Part shown: in pieces, positions 53,679 to 62,300 of the stretch
Layout of the letters: every line of letters starts with the position of its first letter
How positions within the stretch are numbered: the first letter of the stretch is position 1
Assembly (NCBI RefSeq): GCF_024586915.1
Contig: NZ_JANBVS010000001.1
Span: 744,001 to 808,000 of the forward strand
DNA length: 64,000 nucleotides
Direction: 5' to 3'
DNA from: Bradyrhizobium sp. SRS-191
GTDB lineage: Bacteria > Pseudomonadota > Alphaproteobacteria > Rhizobiales > Xanthobacteraceae
Program-made: the position numbers and the translations under genes
Notes under the pieces: generated by a model
Told to the model about the DNA's origin: nothing
The model's input: only the letters and a program-made list of their open reading frames with translations
The model's database searches: none

Positions 53679-54557
53679 TCAAAACCGCCGCGCGGACTTT
53701 CGAATCTCGTCCTCCGAAAAGAATATCTCCCCTGCGTGATCGGCGATGTCCTCAGCCTTCCAGGCCGAGGACGGCGGCTTCCAGCCGTCCATTTCCATCA
53801 TGCGCAACTCGCGCACGCCGCGCGGACCGGAGACGCCGAGCACCTTGCCGGTCTGATCGCCGGAGAGGTGGCTCACCATGTAGAGCACGGCCGGCGCGAT
53901 GCCTTCAGGCGTCAACGCGGCGCCAGGATTTTCCTTGTAGCGCGGCAGGTCGGCGGTCATTCGCGTCAGCGCGCCCGGCGCCAGGGTCCAGACACGGATG
54001 TTGTACTTGCGGCCCTCGATCGCCAGGACGTTCGACAGGCCCCAGATACCGCCTTTCGCCGCGCCGTAGTTGGACTGGCCGAAATTGCCGATCAGGCCTG
54101 ATGTCGACGAGGTGTTGACGATGACGCCGCCGCCGTTGTCGCGCATCCAGCGGAACACCGGGAGCGTGCAGCAGAAGGTGCCCTTCAGGTGCACCTGGAT
54201 CACCTTGTCCCAATCGGCTTCGCTGGCCTTGGCGAAGGTCTGGTCGCGCAGGATGCCGGCATTGTTGACCAGGATGTCGGCGCGGCCGAAGTGGCGGATG
54301 GCATCATCGAACACCGATTGCCCGCCGGCCATGGTGGAGATATCGGCGGCGTTGGCGACGGCGCGGCCGCCTTCGGACTTGATGGCGGCGACCACCTGCT
54401 CGGCCATCGACAGGTCCGAGCCCGAGCCGTCGCGTGGTCCGCCGAGGTCGTTGACGACGACCGCTGCGCCCTCACGCGCGAACAGTCTTGCGTAGGCCTC
54501 ACCCAATCCGCCACCTGCGCCGGTGATCAGCGCCACCTTGCCGTCGAGCAGTCCCAT
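53679..54557 (-). CDS. SDR-family 3-hydroxyacyl-CoA dehydrogenase-like
   Basis: A 292-residue short-chain dehydrogenase. It has the NAD(P) motif TGAGGGLGEAYARLFAREGA, the NDLGGPRDGSGSD insertion typical of peroxisomal multifunctional-type SDRs, ILVNNAGILRD, and active-site SGLIGNFGQSNYGAAKGG (YxxxK). The C-terminus is PSSAWKAEDIADHAGEIF. These enzymes oxidise 3-hydroxyacyl-CoA in beta-oxidation-like routes. It neighbours a MaoC hydratase, an OB/Zn-ribbon protein and a thiolase on the same strand, so all four steps of a chain-shortening cycle but the first are present. Confidence 0.9.
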   Translation of the reverse strand: MGLLDGKVALITGAGGGLGEAYARLFAREGAAVVVNDLGGPRDGSGSDLSMAEQVVAAIKSEGGRAVANAADISTMAGGQSVFDDAIRHFGRADILVNNAGILRDQTFAKASEADWDKVIQVHLKGTFCCTLPVFRWMRDNGGGVIVNTSSTSGLIGNFGQSNYGAAKGGIWGLSNVLAIEGRKYNIRVWTLAPGALTRMTADLPRYKENPGAALTPEGIAPAVLYMVSHLSGDQTGKVLGVSGPRGVRELRMMEMDGWKPPSSAWKAEDIADHAGEIFFSEDEIRKSARRF

Positions 54558-54590
54558 GGGTGCGTCCTCCGCTTATGTTCTTGTTCTCTC

Positions 54591-54663
54591 CGTCATGGCC
54601 GGGCTTGACCCGGCCATCCATCTTCGGAAGAGATGGATGCCCGGGTCGAGCCCGGGCATGACG
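54591..54663. repeat. Palindromic intergenic repeat between SDR and MaoC genes
   Basis: CGTCATGGCCGGGCTTGACC with CGGCCATCCATCT pairs with AGATGGATGCCCGGGTCGAG with CCCGGGCATGACG. Long hairpin of a class common in Bradyrhizobium gaps. Confidence 0.85.
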
Positions 54664-54695
54664 ACAACAAATAGACGTGCCTTACATCACGAAGG

Positions 54696-55556
54696 TCATC
54701 CCAGCGCCGTCTTGCCGTTCTTGATCACGGTGACGCTCCGCTCTTTCACCCGCGCTTCGAACGAGATCACGTCGCCGTCCTTCCACAGATCGACCGTCAC
54801 GGTCTCGCCGGGAAAGACCGGCGAGGAGAATCGCGCCGCGTGCTGCTTGAACGCCGAGGCGTCGTAGTCGGCATAGGTCTGCAGCACGGCGCGGCAGGTC
54901 AGGCCGTAGGTGCACATGCCGTGCAGGATCGGGCGCGGGAAGCCGGCGCGGCGGGCGAACTCGGGGTCCGAATGCAGCGGGTTGCGGTCGCCGCACAGGC
55001 GATAGATCAGCGCCTGGTCGGGGCGCGTCGAGATGTCGACGCTGCGGTCCGGCGCGCGCGACGGCACCGGATGCGGCTCGGGAATGCCGCCCGAGGGACC
55101 ACCGAAGCCGCCATCGCCGCGGGCGAAGCGCGAGGCCACCAAGGTTGCCAGCGGCGCGCCGCTCTCGTCGCGCAGGATGGTCTGGTGGCGGATGACAGCG
55201 CCCTTGTCCTTGCCCTTGTCCGAGACGGCGAGCACGGAGGAGTCGGCGGTGATCTTCGCAGCGGTGGCCAATGGCTTGTGAAAGGTGATGTCGCGTTCGC
55301 CATCGACGACGAGGACGCGGTTCAGCTTCATGTCGCCGGGGCCCGCGCCCCAGGCCGCAACGGACGCGAAGGTGGGCACTACCTTCAGCGGCCGCGGCTC
55401 GGCCGTGGCCTCGTTGACGAAGGCGAGCTCCTTCTCGTCCATCGGATCAGCGCCCATGCCGATGCCATAGGCGTACAGCATCACCTCGCGATCACCATAG
55501 GCATAGGGCTGCCCGATCGCCTTCATCGCCATCAGCTCATCGTAGTTGATCGGCAT
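54696..55556 (-). CDS. MaoC-family enoyl-CoA hydratase 2
   Basis: A 286-residue double hot-dog protein. The N-terminal half includes GDREVMLYAYGIGMGADPMD. The C-terminal half has the hydratase-2 motif CGDRNPLHSDPEFARRAGFPRPILHGMCTYG with catalytic Asp and His, then FSSPVFPGETVTVDLWKDG. It adds water to trans-2-enoyl-CoA, giving (R)-3-hydroxyacyl-CoA, which a matching SDR would oxidise. That (R)-specific pairing is consistent with the adjacent SDR of multifunctional type. It is separated from that SDR by a repeat, so they may or may not share a transcript. Confidence 0.9.
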   Translation of the reverse strand: MPINYDELMAMKAIGQPYAYGDREVMLYAYGIGMGADPMDEKELAFVNEATAEPRPLKVVPTFASVAAWGAGPGDMKLNRVLVVDGERDITFHKPLATAAKITADSSVLAVSDKGKDKGAVIRHQTILRDESGAPLATLVASRFARGDGGFGGPSGGIPEPHPVPSRAPDRSVDISTRPDQALIYRLCGDRNPLHSDPEFARRAGFPRPILHGMCTYGLTCRAVLQTYADYDASAFKQHAARFSSPVFPGETVTVDLWKDGDVISFEARVKERSVTVIKNGKTALG

Positions 55557-55580
55557 GTCGCCTCCCCGAATTCAGACTTC

Positions 55581-55668
55581 GTAGGGTGGGCAAAGCGAAG
55601 CGTGCCCACCGCCTTTTCTCTTGTTCAAACGGTGGGCACGGCGCTCCGCGCCGTTGCCCACCCTACGT
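55581..55668. repeat. Inverted repeat, GTAGGGTGGGCAAAGCG class
   Basis: GTAGGGTGGGCAAAGCGAAG with CGTGCCCACCG pairs with CGGTGGGCACGGCGC and CCGTTGCCCACCCTAC. It lies upstream of the MaoC gene. A half copy appears at 59284-59323. Confidence 0.8.
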
Positions 55669-55695
55669 ACCGATGCCGGTGCCGATGACTGCGCG

Positions 55696-55861
55696 CTCTC
55701 CCCTTGCGGGAGAGGGCTCCATAGCTATCAGCGTCAATCTCACTCGGGTGAGGGGTATGCCTCCGCAAACACCGCTCGTGTGGAGAGATACCCCTCACCC
55801 GGTAGTTCAGTCGTTGCTTCGCATCGCCTGAACGACCACCCTCTCCCGCAAGGGGAGAGGG
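55696..55861. repeat. Long palindromic repeat, CTCTCCCCTTGCGGGAGAG class
   Basis: CTCTCCCCTTGCGGGAGAGG at the left and CCTCTCCCGCAAGGGGAGAG at the right are mutual complements. Inner GGGTGAGGGG and CCCCTCACCC also pair. It is related to 33519-33654 and fills the gap before the OB/Zn-ribbon gene end. Confidence 0.8.
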
Positions 55862-55877
55862 TGCACCTCTCGTGTCG

Positions 55878-56267
55878 CTACACCGGCGTGAAGAACGGCA
55901 GCGGGGCGCCGTCGGTCGGCTTGAACACCACCTTCACCTTCTGGCCGATCTTCAGCGCATCGAAATCGCAATCGACGAAATTCGTCTGCAGCGACGGGCC
56001 CTCCTTCAAGGTCACGTAGCCGATGGCATACGGTCCGGTCGGCGACTTCCGCATGATCGAGAAGGTGTAGATCTCGCCCTCGCCCGCGCTCTGCTCCCAC
56101 ACCGTATGGTCGGAGAAGCAGAACGGGCAGATCGAGCGCGGGAAGTAATGTGCTTCGCCGCAGGCCGTGCAGCGCTTGATCAGGAACTTGCCCTCAGTGG
56201 CCGCGTCCCAGAACGCCTTGGTCTCGGGATTGGTGACGGGGGCCGGCAATTTCTTCGCTTCAGACAT
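55878..56267 (-). CDS. OB-fold Zn-ribbon (DUF35) acyl-CoA-associated protein
   Basis: A 129-residue protein. The rubredoxin-like zinc ribbon CTACGEAHYFPRSICPFC (two CxxC pairs, about residues 33-50) is followed by an OB-fold (GEIYTFSIMRKSPTGPYAIGYVTL, then DALKIGQKVKVVFKPTDG). DUF35 proteins are obligate partners of unusual thiolases or aldolases, such as Ltp2-type and archaeal HMG-CoA synthase complexes, where they aid CoA substrate channelling. Its ATG overlaps the stop of the thiolase gene (ATGA), so the pair is translationally coupled. This supports a complex of the two. Confidence 0.92.
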   Translation of the reverse strand: MSEAKKLPAPVTNPETKAFWDAATEGKFLIKRCTACGEAHYFPRSICPFCFSDHTVWEQSAGEGEIYTFSIMRKSPTGPYAIGYVTLKEGPSLQTNFVDCDFDALKIGQKVKVVFKPTDGAPLPFFTPV

Positions 56268-57415
56268 CAGACGCGCTCCAGAATGCAGGTCGAGGCGGCG
56301 TGGCGCACGCCGAGCAGGCCGCCGGTGCCATGGGCGATGGCGAGGTCGCAATTTTGCACCTGCACCTTCGGATGGGCTTCACCGCGCAGCTGGCGCACGG
56401 CCTCGATCACCTTGGTCATGCCGCCGCGGTTGACCGGATGGTTGCTGCACAGGCCGCCGCCATCGGTGTTGAACGGCAGCTTGCCGACGCCGGAGATGAG
56501 GTTGCCGTCGGCGACGAACTTGCCGCCCTCGCCCTTCCTACAGAAGCCGAGGTCCTCGAGCTGCATCAGCACGGTGATGGTGAAGCTGTCATAGATCGAG
56601 GCGTATTTGATGTCTTTCGGCGTGATACCCGCCTCCTCGAACGCGCGCGGCCCTGACCAGACGCCGGCGGAGTAAGTGAGGTCGAGATCCTTGCCGCCGC
56701 GCGGCCCCTTCATCGCCTCGCCATGACCGATCAGCCGCACCAGCGGCTTCTTCAGGCTCTTGGCAATCTCGGGCGTGGTGACGATCAGCGCGCCGCCGCC
56801 GTCGGTGACGACGCAGCAATCCATGCGATGCAAGGGATCGGAGATCATCGGCGAGTTGATGACGTCCTCGACCGTCACGACCTCCTTCAGCATAGCATGC
56901 GGATTGTACTGCGCGTGATGCGAGGCCGCGACCTTGATCCAGGCGAGCTGCTCGGACGTGGTGCCGTAGTCGTGCATGTGGCGCATGGCGCACATGCCGT
57001 AGGCGTTGTGCGTGGTCGCGCCGTAGGCCATCTCGAAATCGGCTTCCGCACCGGCCGCGCGCGGCGGCATCGGGCCGGTGCGCGGCTTGCCGGCGAGCGT
57101 GATCAGCGCGATCGAGCACTTGCCCGCGGCGATCGCCTCGGCGGCGTGGCCGACATGGATCAAATAGGAACAGCCGCCGGTCTCGGTGGAGTCGATATGC
57201 CGCACCTTCAAGCCGAGATAGTCGACCATCGGCCAGGCGCCGCCCGGCGCATCGCCGGCGCAGAAATAGCCGTCGACATCGGCAGCGCTCAGCCCGGCAT
57301 CCTCAAGCGCGCCTTTGGCGACCTCGGCATGCAGCTGCGCGGTCGATTTATCCGGTGCGTGCCGGGTCGGATGCTCGTAGATCCCGGCAATGTAGGCCTT
57401 GCCCTTGATGGTCAA
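56267..57415 (-). CDS. Non-canonical thiolase / acetyl-CoA acetyltransferase-like, TTG start
   Basis: A 382-residue thiolase-superfamily protein. It opens GKAYIAGIYEHPTRHAPDKS, with GALEDAGLSAADVDGYFCAGD, then TETGGCSYLIHVGHAAEAIA with the likely active Cys. NTDGGGLCSNHPVNRGGMTKVIEAVRQLRG and CDLAIAHGTGGLLG follow. I place the start at TTG 57415 with GGAG six bases upstream; the frame continues to 57625 through a repeat, which is not coding. It resembles SCP-x or Ltp2-type enzymes that act with a DUF35 partner. It could cleave 3-ketoacyl-CoA or act as a retro-aldolase on a branched side chain; the substrate is unknown. Confidence 0.87.
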   Translation of the reverse strand: MTIKGKAYIAGIYEHPTRHAPDKSTAQLHAEVAKGALEDAGLSAADVDGYFCAGDAPGGAWPMVDYLGLKVRHIDSTETGGCSYLIHVGHAAEAIAAGKCSIALITLAGKPRTGPMPPRAAGAEADFEMAYGATTHNAYGMCAMRHMHDYGTTSEQLAWIKVAASHHAQYNPHAMLKEVVTVEDVINSPMISDPLHRMDCCVVTDGGGALIVTTPEIAKSLKKPLVRLIGHGEAMKGPRGGKDLDLTYSAGVWSGPRAFEEAGITPKDIKYASIYDSFTITVLMQLEDLGFCRKGEGGKFVADGNLISGVGKLPFNTDGGGLCSNHPVNRGGMTKVIEAVRQLRGEAHPKVQVQNCDLAIAHGTGGLLGVRHAASTCILERV

Positions 57416-57545
57416 TTCCGTCTCCGCTTCCTGTCGTGTCCTGCCCGATGGTTGGAGATTTTTTGGACCGTTGCATGAGGCTTGGCAAGCGCCGAAAATA
57501 TTCCGCGAGGTGGAGATGCCCCCTGTCGTCGCCTTTGACTCCGCT

Positions 57546-57667
57546 GTCGTCCCGGGCTCGACCCGGGACCCATACCCACCGGCTGATCTTGTTAGACTCG
57601 GTGGTCGACCAGCGTGCCCTCTCACACCCGCCTGTGGTTATGGGTCCCGGGTCAAGCCCGGGACGAC
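57546..57667. repeat. Palindromic intergenic repeat E2, copy B
   Basis: GTCGTCCCGGGCTCGACCCG with GGACCCATACCCACC and CCTGTGGTTATGGGTCCCGG ending GGGACGAC. It matches E2 copy A at 27424-27576 and sits at the same spacing from E1. Confidence 0.85.
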
Positions 57668-57714
57668 ACCGGGGATGTTGCGCGAGCGAGCACAAAACGA
57701 ACTACACGTGAGGG

Positions 57715-58098
57715 TGCATTCTCGCGGCATCTCTGCCCGAGCCATGCTGATCTCGTTCACCCTCCAAGATCGGAGGGCGCAGGGAAGGCCAGGCGTCGGC
57801 TGACGCCTGCGGCCCGCCTGCGAAAAAAATGCAGGCGGCAGGTACCACAGGTGCAGCCGAAACGACCCGGCCTTCCCTGCGCGATGGGTTTAACGCTTAT
57901 ACGCAGTCTGCCTGGTGCGCCGGGCTTTCTGGCCACCATTGCCCGCGCGGCGCATGAGCGCCCTCGCGAGCGTGACACCAGCTTCGGGGTGTCAGCACGC
58001 TGCGACTTCACGTCCGCACCGAACCGTTCGTCGGCGCATCACAAGGACACGCTGCGGCTCAATCGCGGCCATCGCACCCCGCCCCGCGTGTCGTGACG
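57715..58098 (-). repeat. Structured intergenic repeat E1, copy B
   Basis: Inverted relative to copy A at 27006-27376. The outer stem is 57779-57790 with 57869-57880, the inner stem 57814-57821 with 57831-57838 and a further stem 57760-57765 with 57772-57777. The conserved segment reads, on the minus strand, GAAGTCGCAGCGTGCTGACA and CCCCGAAGCTGGT. An open frame on the minus strand (57757-58011) crosses it, but coding is not supported by copy A. From 58099 to 58192 nothing is seen. Confidence 0.75.
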
Positions 58099-58192
58099 AT
58101 CGCGCGCTACGCCCCTACCGAGTGGGACGGGATGGCGGAAGTAGAACATGATTTCTGTTTTTCGTAAAGTAAAATCTGCCCGACGGGCACGC

Positions 58193-58786
58193 TCAAATGC
58201 AATGTTCGTTCTGCAACACCTCGGGCTTCAGCCCGACGCTGAACGCCGTGACCTTGCCGTCATTCGTTTCGAACAGGATCGCGCGCTTGCGATCCGTGCT
58301 CTCCACGGTCATCCAGTAACTCGGCGGCGGCTCCGACTCGGTGATGCCCTGTTGAGCCCGCTCACGTGCGAGCTCCTCGGCCTCCTCTGGACTGATCCCC
58401 CGGAAATCGGGTGACAGCTCCTTCTTCACCTGCGGATATGCGCGACGAATGTCGGTCTCGGTGGCGCCGATACCAATTCCGTTGACGTCGATGATCGGCG
58501 GGACGGGCTTCGCACCCCCGCGGGGGAACACCATCATCACGACGATCCGTCCGTTGACAATCACGTAGGACAGCGCCGCGTCCCGGCCATCGGCACCTCC
58601 CACGACATAACATTCTTTCGTAAACGGGGGCTCCACCGGCCCGAGCTTCGCCTTCAACGCGCGCTCGGCCTGGGTGACGGTCATACCGAGCTTGGCCGGC
58701 CCGACGCCCTGCCAGGAGAGTTCTTGGGCTGTTGCCGAGAGCGGCGCAATCGCCATCAACGCCACGATTGCGATGATGCACCACAT
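58193..58786 (-). CDS. Hypothetical exported protein (197 aa)
   Basis: A signal peptide (about residues 1-20, WCIIAIVALMAIAPLSATAQ) precedes a domain of alternating strands and helices: LSWQGVGPAKLGMTVTQAERALKAKLGPVEPPF, CYVVGGADGRDAALSYVIVNGRIVVMMVFPRG, and GIGATETDIRRAYPQVKKELS. The last resembles small repeats in proteins that follow a 'GMT..E....GP' pattern, suggesting two tandem units of one fold. The ATG at 58786 is preferred since the signal starts there; the open frame runs on to 58906. The function is unknown. Confidence 0.68.
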   Translation of the reverse strand: MWCIIAIVALMAIAPLSATAQELSWQGVGPAKLGMTVTQAERALKAKLGPVEPPFTKECYVVGGADGRDAALSYVIVNGRIVVMMVFPRGGAKPVPPIIDVNGIGIGATETDIRRAYPQVKKELSPDFRGISPEEAEELARERAQQGITESEPPPSYWMTVESTDRKRAILFETNDGKVTAFSVGLKPEVLQNEHCI

Positions 58787-58832
58787 CGATGGACGTTCGG
58801 ATAAGTGCCAGGCAAACATCCGGGGAAACACC

Positions 58833-59246
58833 CTATTCACGTGCCAGGAAAAACCAGTGTCGCTTAGGTATGCCCTGGAGATCTTCCAGGCCCCATCGGC
58901 CATCAATCAACCGCAAGATTTCGAATGTCCCAATGGCTGCCTCGTCCCCTCTTTGCTTCGCAGGATCCGGGCAATCTATTCCAACTACTAGGTGATGGTC
59001 AGCCAGACGAGTTGCTGACGCCCTTGGAAAGATCGGATCGGCCTCGCTAAGGCTCCCCAAATGATCAGAGATCGTTCTGCGGGCCTCCGCTTCGAAACCT
59101 TTCACAATTTCTTTGATCGTCCCCTCGATCGGCAGATGATCTCGCAGCCTCAAAACCCACCTTCGCCGAAACCCGCCAACATCGGGTAACGCTTCCGCAG
59201 GAGGAAAAGCCAATCCAACGATGTTATCAGCTAATCCATCAAACAT
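58833..59246 (-). CDS. Orphan hypothetical protein (137 aa)
   Basis: It reads FDGLADNIVGLAFPPAEALPDVGGFRRRW, a basic helical part (LPIEGTIKEIVKGFEAEARRTISDH) and an end EILRLIDGRWGLEDLQGIPKRHWFFLA. No signal, membrane segment or known motif is visible. Local base composition is lower in G+C than its neighbours, which could mean recent acquisition or a non-coding stretch. The start at ATG 59246 has a weak ribosome site. I am not certain it is a real gene. Confidence 0.4.
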   Translation of the reverse strand: MFDGLADNIVGLAFPPAEALPDVGGFRRRWVLRLRDHLPIEGTIKEIVKGFEAEARRTISDHLGSLSEADPIFPRASATRLADHHLVVGIDCPDPAKQRGDEAAIGTFEILRLIDGRWGLEDLQGIPKRHWFFLARE

Positions 59247-59283
59247 CGATGTCAACCATGACAGCTGCTCCAGATCCGACCAT

Positions 59284-59323
59284 AGGCAAAGCGCAGCCGT
59301 TGCGGCGCCTTGCCCACCCTACG
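59284..59323. repeat. Half copy of the GTAGGGTGGGCAAAGCG-class repeat
   Basis: AGGCAAAGCGCAGCCGTTGC with GGCGCCTTGCCCACCCTACG resembles the arms at 55581-55668, without the full left arm. It lies just after the ferredoxin oxidoreductase stop. Confidence 0.6.
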
Positions 59324-59326
59324 CCC

Positions 59327-62300
59327 CTACTCCGCCGCCATCTGGCGCGGCGCCGGTGGCGGATTGGCGAGGTCGGCCGCCAACTGCGCGTAACGCACTT
59401 TGGCGTCCTGCACGGCCTTCTCCTTGACCGGGCCGTAGCCGCGGATCTTGTCGGGCAGCGACAGGAATTCGGCGGCGATGTCGGCATTCGCCGGTGACAG
59501 CAGGCCGAGCACCGTCGCGACGTCCTTCTCGTAGCCGGCGATCAGGTCGCGCTCCATCTTGCGCTCGGCGGAGTAGCCGAAGATGTCGAGCGGCGTGCCG
59601 CGCAGGCCCTTCAGCTTCGCCAGCAGGCGGAACATCTTCATCATGCCCGGGCCGTAGCTCTTCTTCTTCGGCCGCCCCTGCGGGTCGAGGCCCGAATTGA
59701 AAATCGGCGGCGCCAGGTTGAAGGAGATCTTGTAGTCGCCGTCGAAAGCATCATGCAGCTGCTTCTCGAACGTGCCGTCCGAGAACAGCCGGGCCACCTC
59801 GTACTCGTCCTTGTAGGCGAGCAGTTTGGCGTAGTTGATGGCGACGGCGCGCGCCAGCGCCTCGCCGTAGCCGCCCTTCTCAGTGGCGTCGCGGACCTGA
59901 TCAACCAGCTTGCGATAGCGCTTGGCGAGCCGGGCGTTCTGATACGAGGTGAGGAACGCCGTGCGATGCGCGATGATCTCGTCCAGCGTCATCGCGTCGA
60001 GCGATTTCGGCGGCACCGTCTCGTCCTGGCCGGTCATCATGCCGGCGACCCGCTCGGGATTGACGACCATGAGACGGCCGAGCCGGAAAGCCTCGGTGTT
60101 CATCTTGATGGCAACGCCGTTGATCGCGATCGCCTTCTCGATCGCCTCGGCCGATAGCGGCAGCAGGCCCTTCTGATAGGCGTAGCCCATCATCATCATG
60201 TTGGTCGCGATGGAGTCGCCGAGCAGCGCCTCGGCCGGCTTGGTGAAGTCGAAGAAGGTCGCGTCCTTGCGCAGCGCGGTCTCCAAGAGGCTCGTGACCT
60301 TGCGGTTCTGGAAGTTGAAGTCGCGGTTGAGCACGAAGTCGGCGGTCGGAATCAGATGGCTGTTGATGACGCCGTGGGTGCGCTCTGAATCGCACAGCGT
60401 GATCGTTTCCTTGGCGCCCGCCACCACCTCGTCGGCAGCGATGACGAGATCGGCGGTGCCGGTGACGATGCGCGAGCAGGTCACGTCCGCCGTGTTCTCC
60501 GACAGCCGGACGTGGCTGAGCACGGCGCCGCCCTTCTGCGCGAGGCCGGACATGTCGAGGATCATCGAGGCCTTGCCCTCGATATGCGCGGCCATGCCGA
60601 GCAGCGCGCCGATCGTCAGCACGCCGGTGCCGCCGACGCCGCCGACGGCGACGTTGTAGGGCCGGTCGAGCGACGGCTTGTTGAGCGGCTCCGGCATCTC
60701 GCCGATGTCGCCGAGTTCGGCCGGCGCCCGCGAGCGCGGCTTGCCGCCGTCGATGGTGACGAAGGACGGGCAGAAGCCCTTCACGCAGGAATAGTCCTTG
60801 TTGCAGGACGACTGGTTGATGACGCGCTTGCGGCCGAGCTCCGTCTCCAGCGGCTCGACCGAGATGCAGTTCGATTGCACCGAGCAGTCGCCGCAGCCTT
60901 CGCAGACGGCCGGGTTGATGAAGACGCGGCGCTGCGGATCCTCCATCGTGCCGCGCTTGCGGCGGCGGCGCTTCTCGGCGGCGCAGGTCTGCACGAACAC
61001 GATCGCCGAGGCGCCCTTGGTCTGGCGCAGCGTCTTCATGACGTTGTCGAGCTCGTCGCGATGCACCAGCTTGACGCCGGGCGCGATGCTGTCGCTTGGA
61101 TACGAGTCCGGGTTTTCCGAGACCAGGTAGATCTCGCGGATGCCCTCGGCGTGGAGCTGGAAGGTGATCTGCTGCGGCGACAGGTCGCCGTCATGACGCT
61201 GGCCGCCGGTCATCGCGACGGCGTCGTTGTAGAGGATCTTGTAGGTGATGTTGGCCTTGGAGGCGACCGCCTGGCGGATCGCGAGGCTGCCGGAGTGGAA
61301 ATAGGTGCCGTCGCCGAGATTGGCGAAGATGTGCTCCTCATTGGTGAACGGCGCGATGCCGACCCACGGCACGCCCTCGCCGCCCATATGCGTGAACGTC
61401 TCGGTGTTGCGGTTCATCCACAGCGACATGAAGTGGCAGCCGATGCCGGCCAGCGCGCGGCTCCCCTCGGGCACCTTCGTCGAGGTGTTGTGCGGACAGC
61501 CGGAGCAGAAATACGGCGTGCGCGCCACCGGCGAGACCAGCTGCATCTGCGTGGCGTCGCGGCCGTTGAACCAGTCGGCCTTGGCGCGCAGCATCGCCTT
61601 GATCTCGGGATTGAGGTCGAGACGAAGAAGACGCTCCGTGAGCGAGGTGGCAAGCGAGGCGACCGACAGTTCGGTCGCGAACGGCAGGAAGCGCTTGTCG
61701 TGATCGTCCATCTTGCCGACAATGCGCGGGCGGACATCGTCGCGCCAGTTGAACAGCTCCTGCTTGACCTGGTTCTCGACGATCTCGCGACGCTCCTCGA
61801 TGATGAAGATCTCCTCGAGGCCGACCGCGAACTGGCGCACGCCCTCCGGCTCCAGCGGCCAGGGCATGCCGATCTTGTAGAGCCGAAGCCCGATCTTGGC
61901 GGCGACCTCCTCTGTAATCCCGAGCTCGCGCAGCGCCTGGCGGATGTCCTCGTAGCTCTTGCCCGACGCCATGATGCCGTAGCGGGCGTTCGGGGAATCC
62001 ATCGTGATGCGGTTGACCTTGTTGGCGCGGGCAAAGGCGATCGCGGCAAAGCCCTTGTAGTCCTGCAGCCGGCGGTCCTGGTCGAAGCGGTCGTCGGGCC
62101 AGCGCAGATTGAGGCCGCCTGGCGGCAGCTCGAAATCAGTGGGAATGACGAACGGCGTCATCTCGTCGTTGAGGTTGATCTCGGCGGTGGTCTCGACCGT
62201 CTCGGTGATCACCTTCATACCGACCCAGCAGCCGGAATAGCGCGACATCGCGATGCCGAGCAGGCCCATCTCGATCATCTCGTGGATCGACGACGGATAG

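Noticed and set aside
57757..58011. Minus-strand frame with an SQRADTPKLVS opening as a protein gene
   Set aside because: It lies in repeat E1. The other copy has a broken frame and different ending, while the hairpin stems are conserved, so structure rather than protein seems to be kept.
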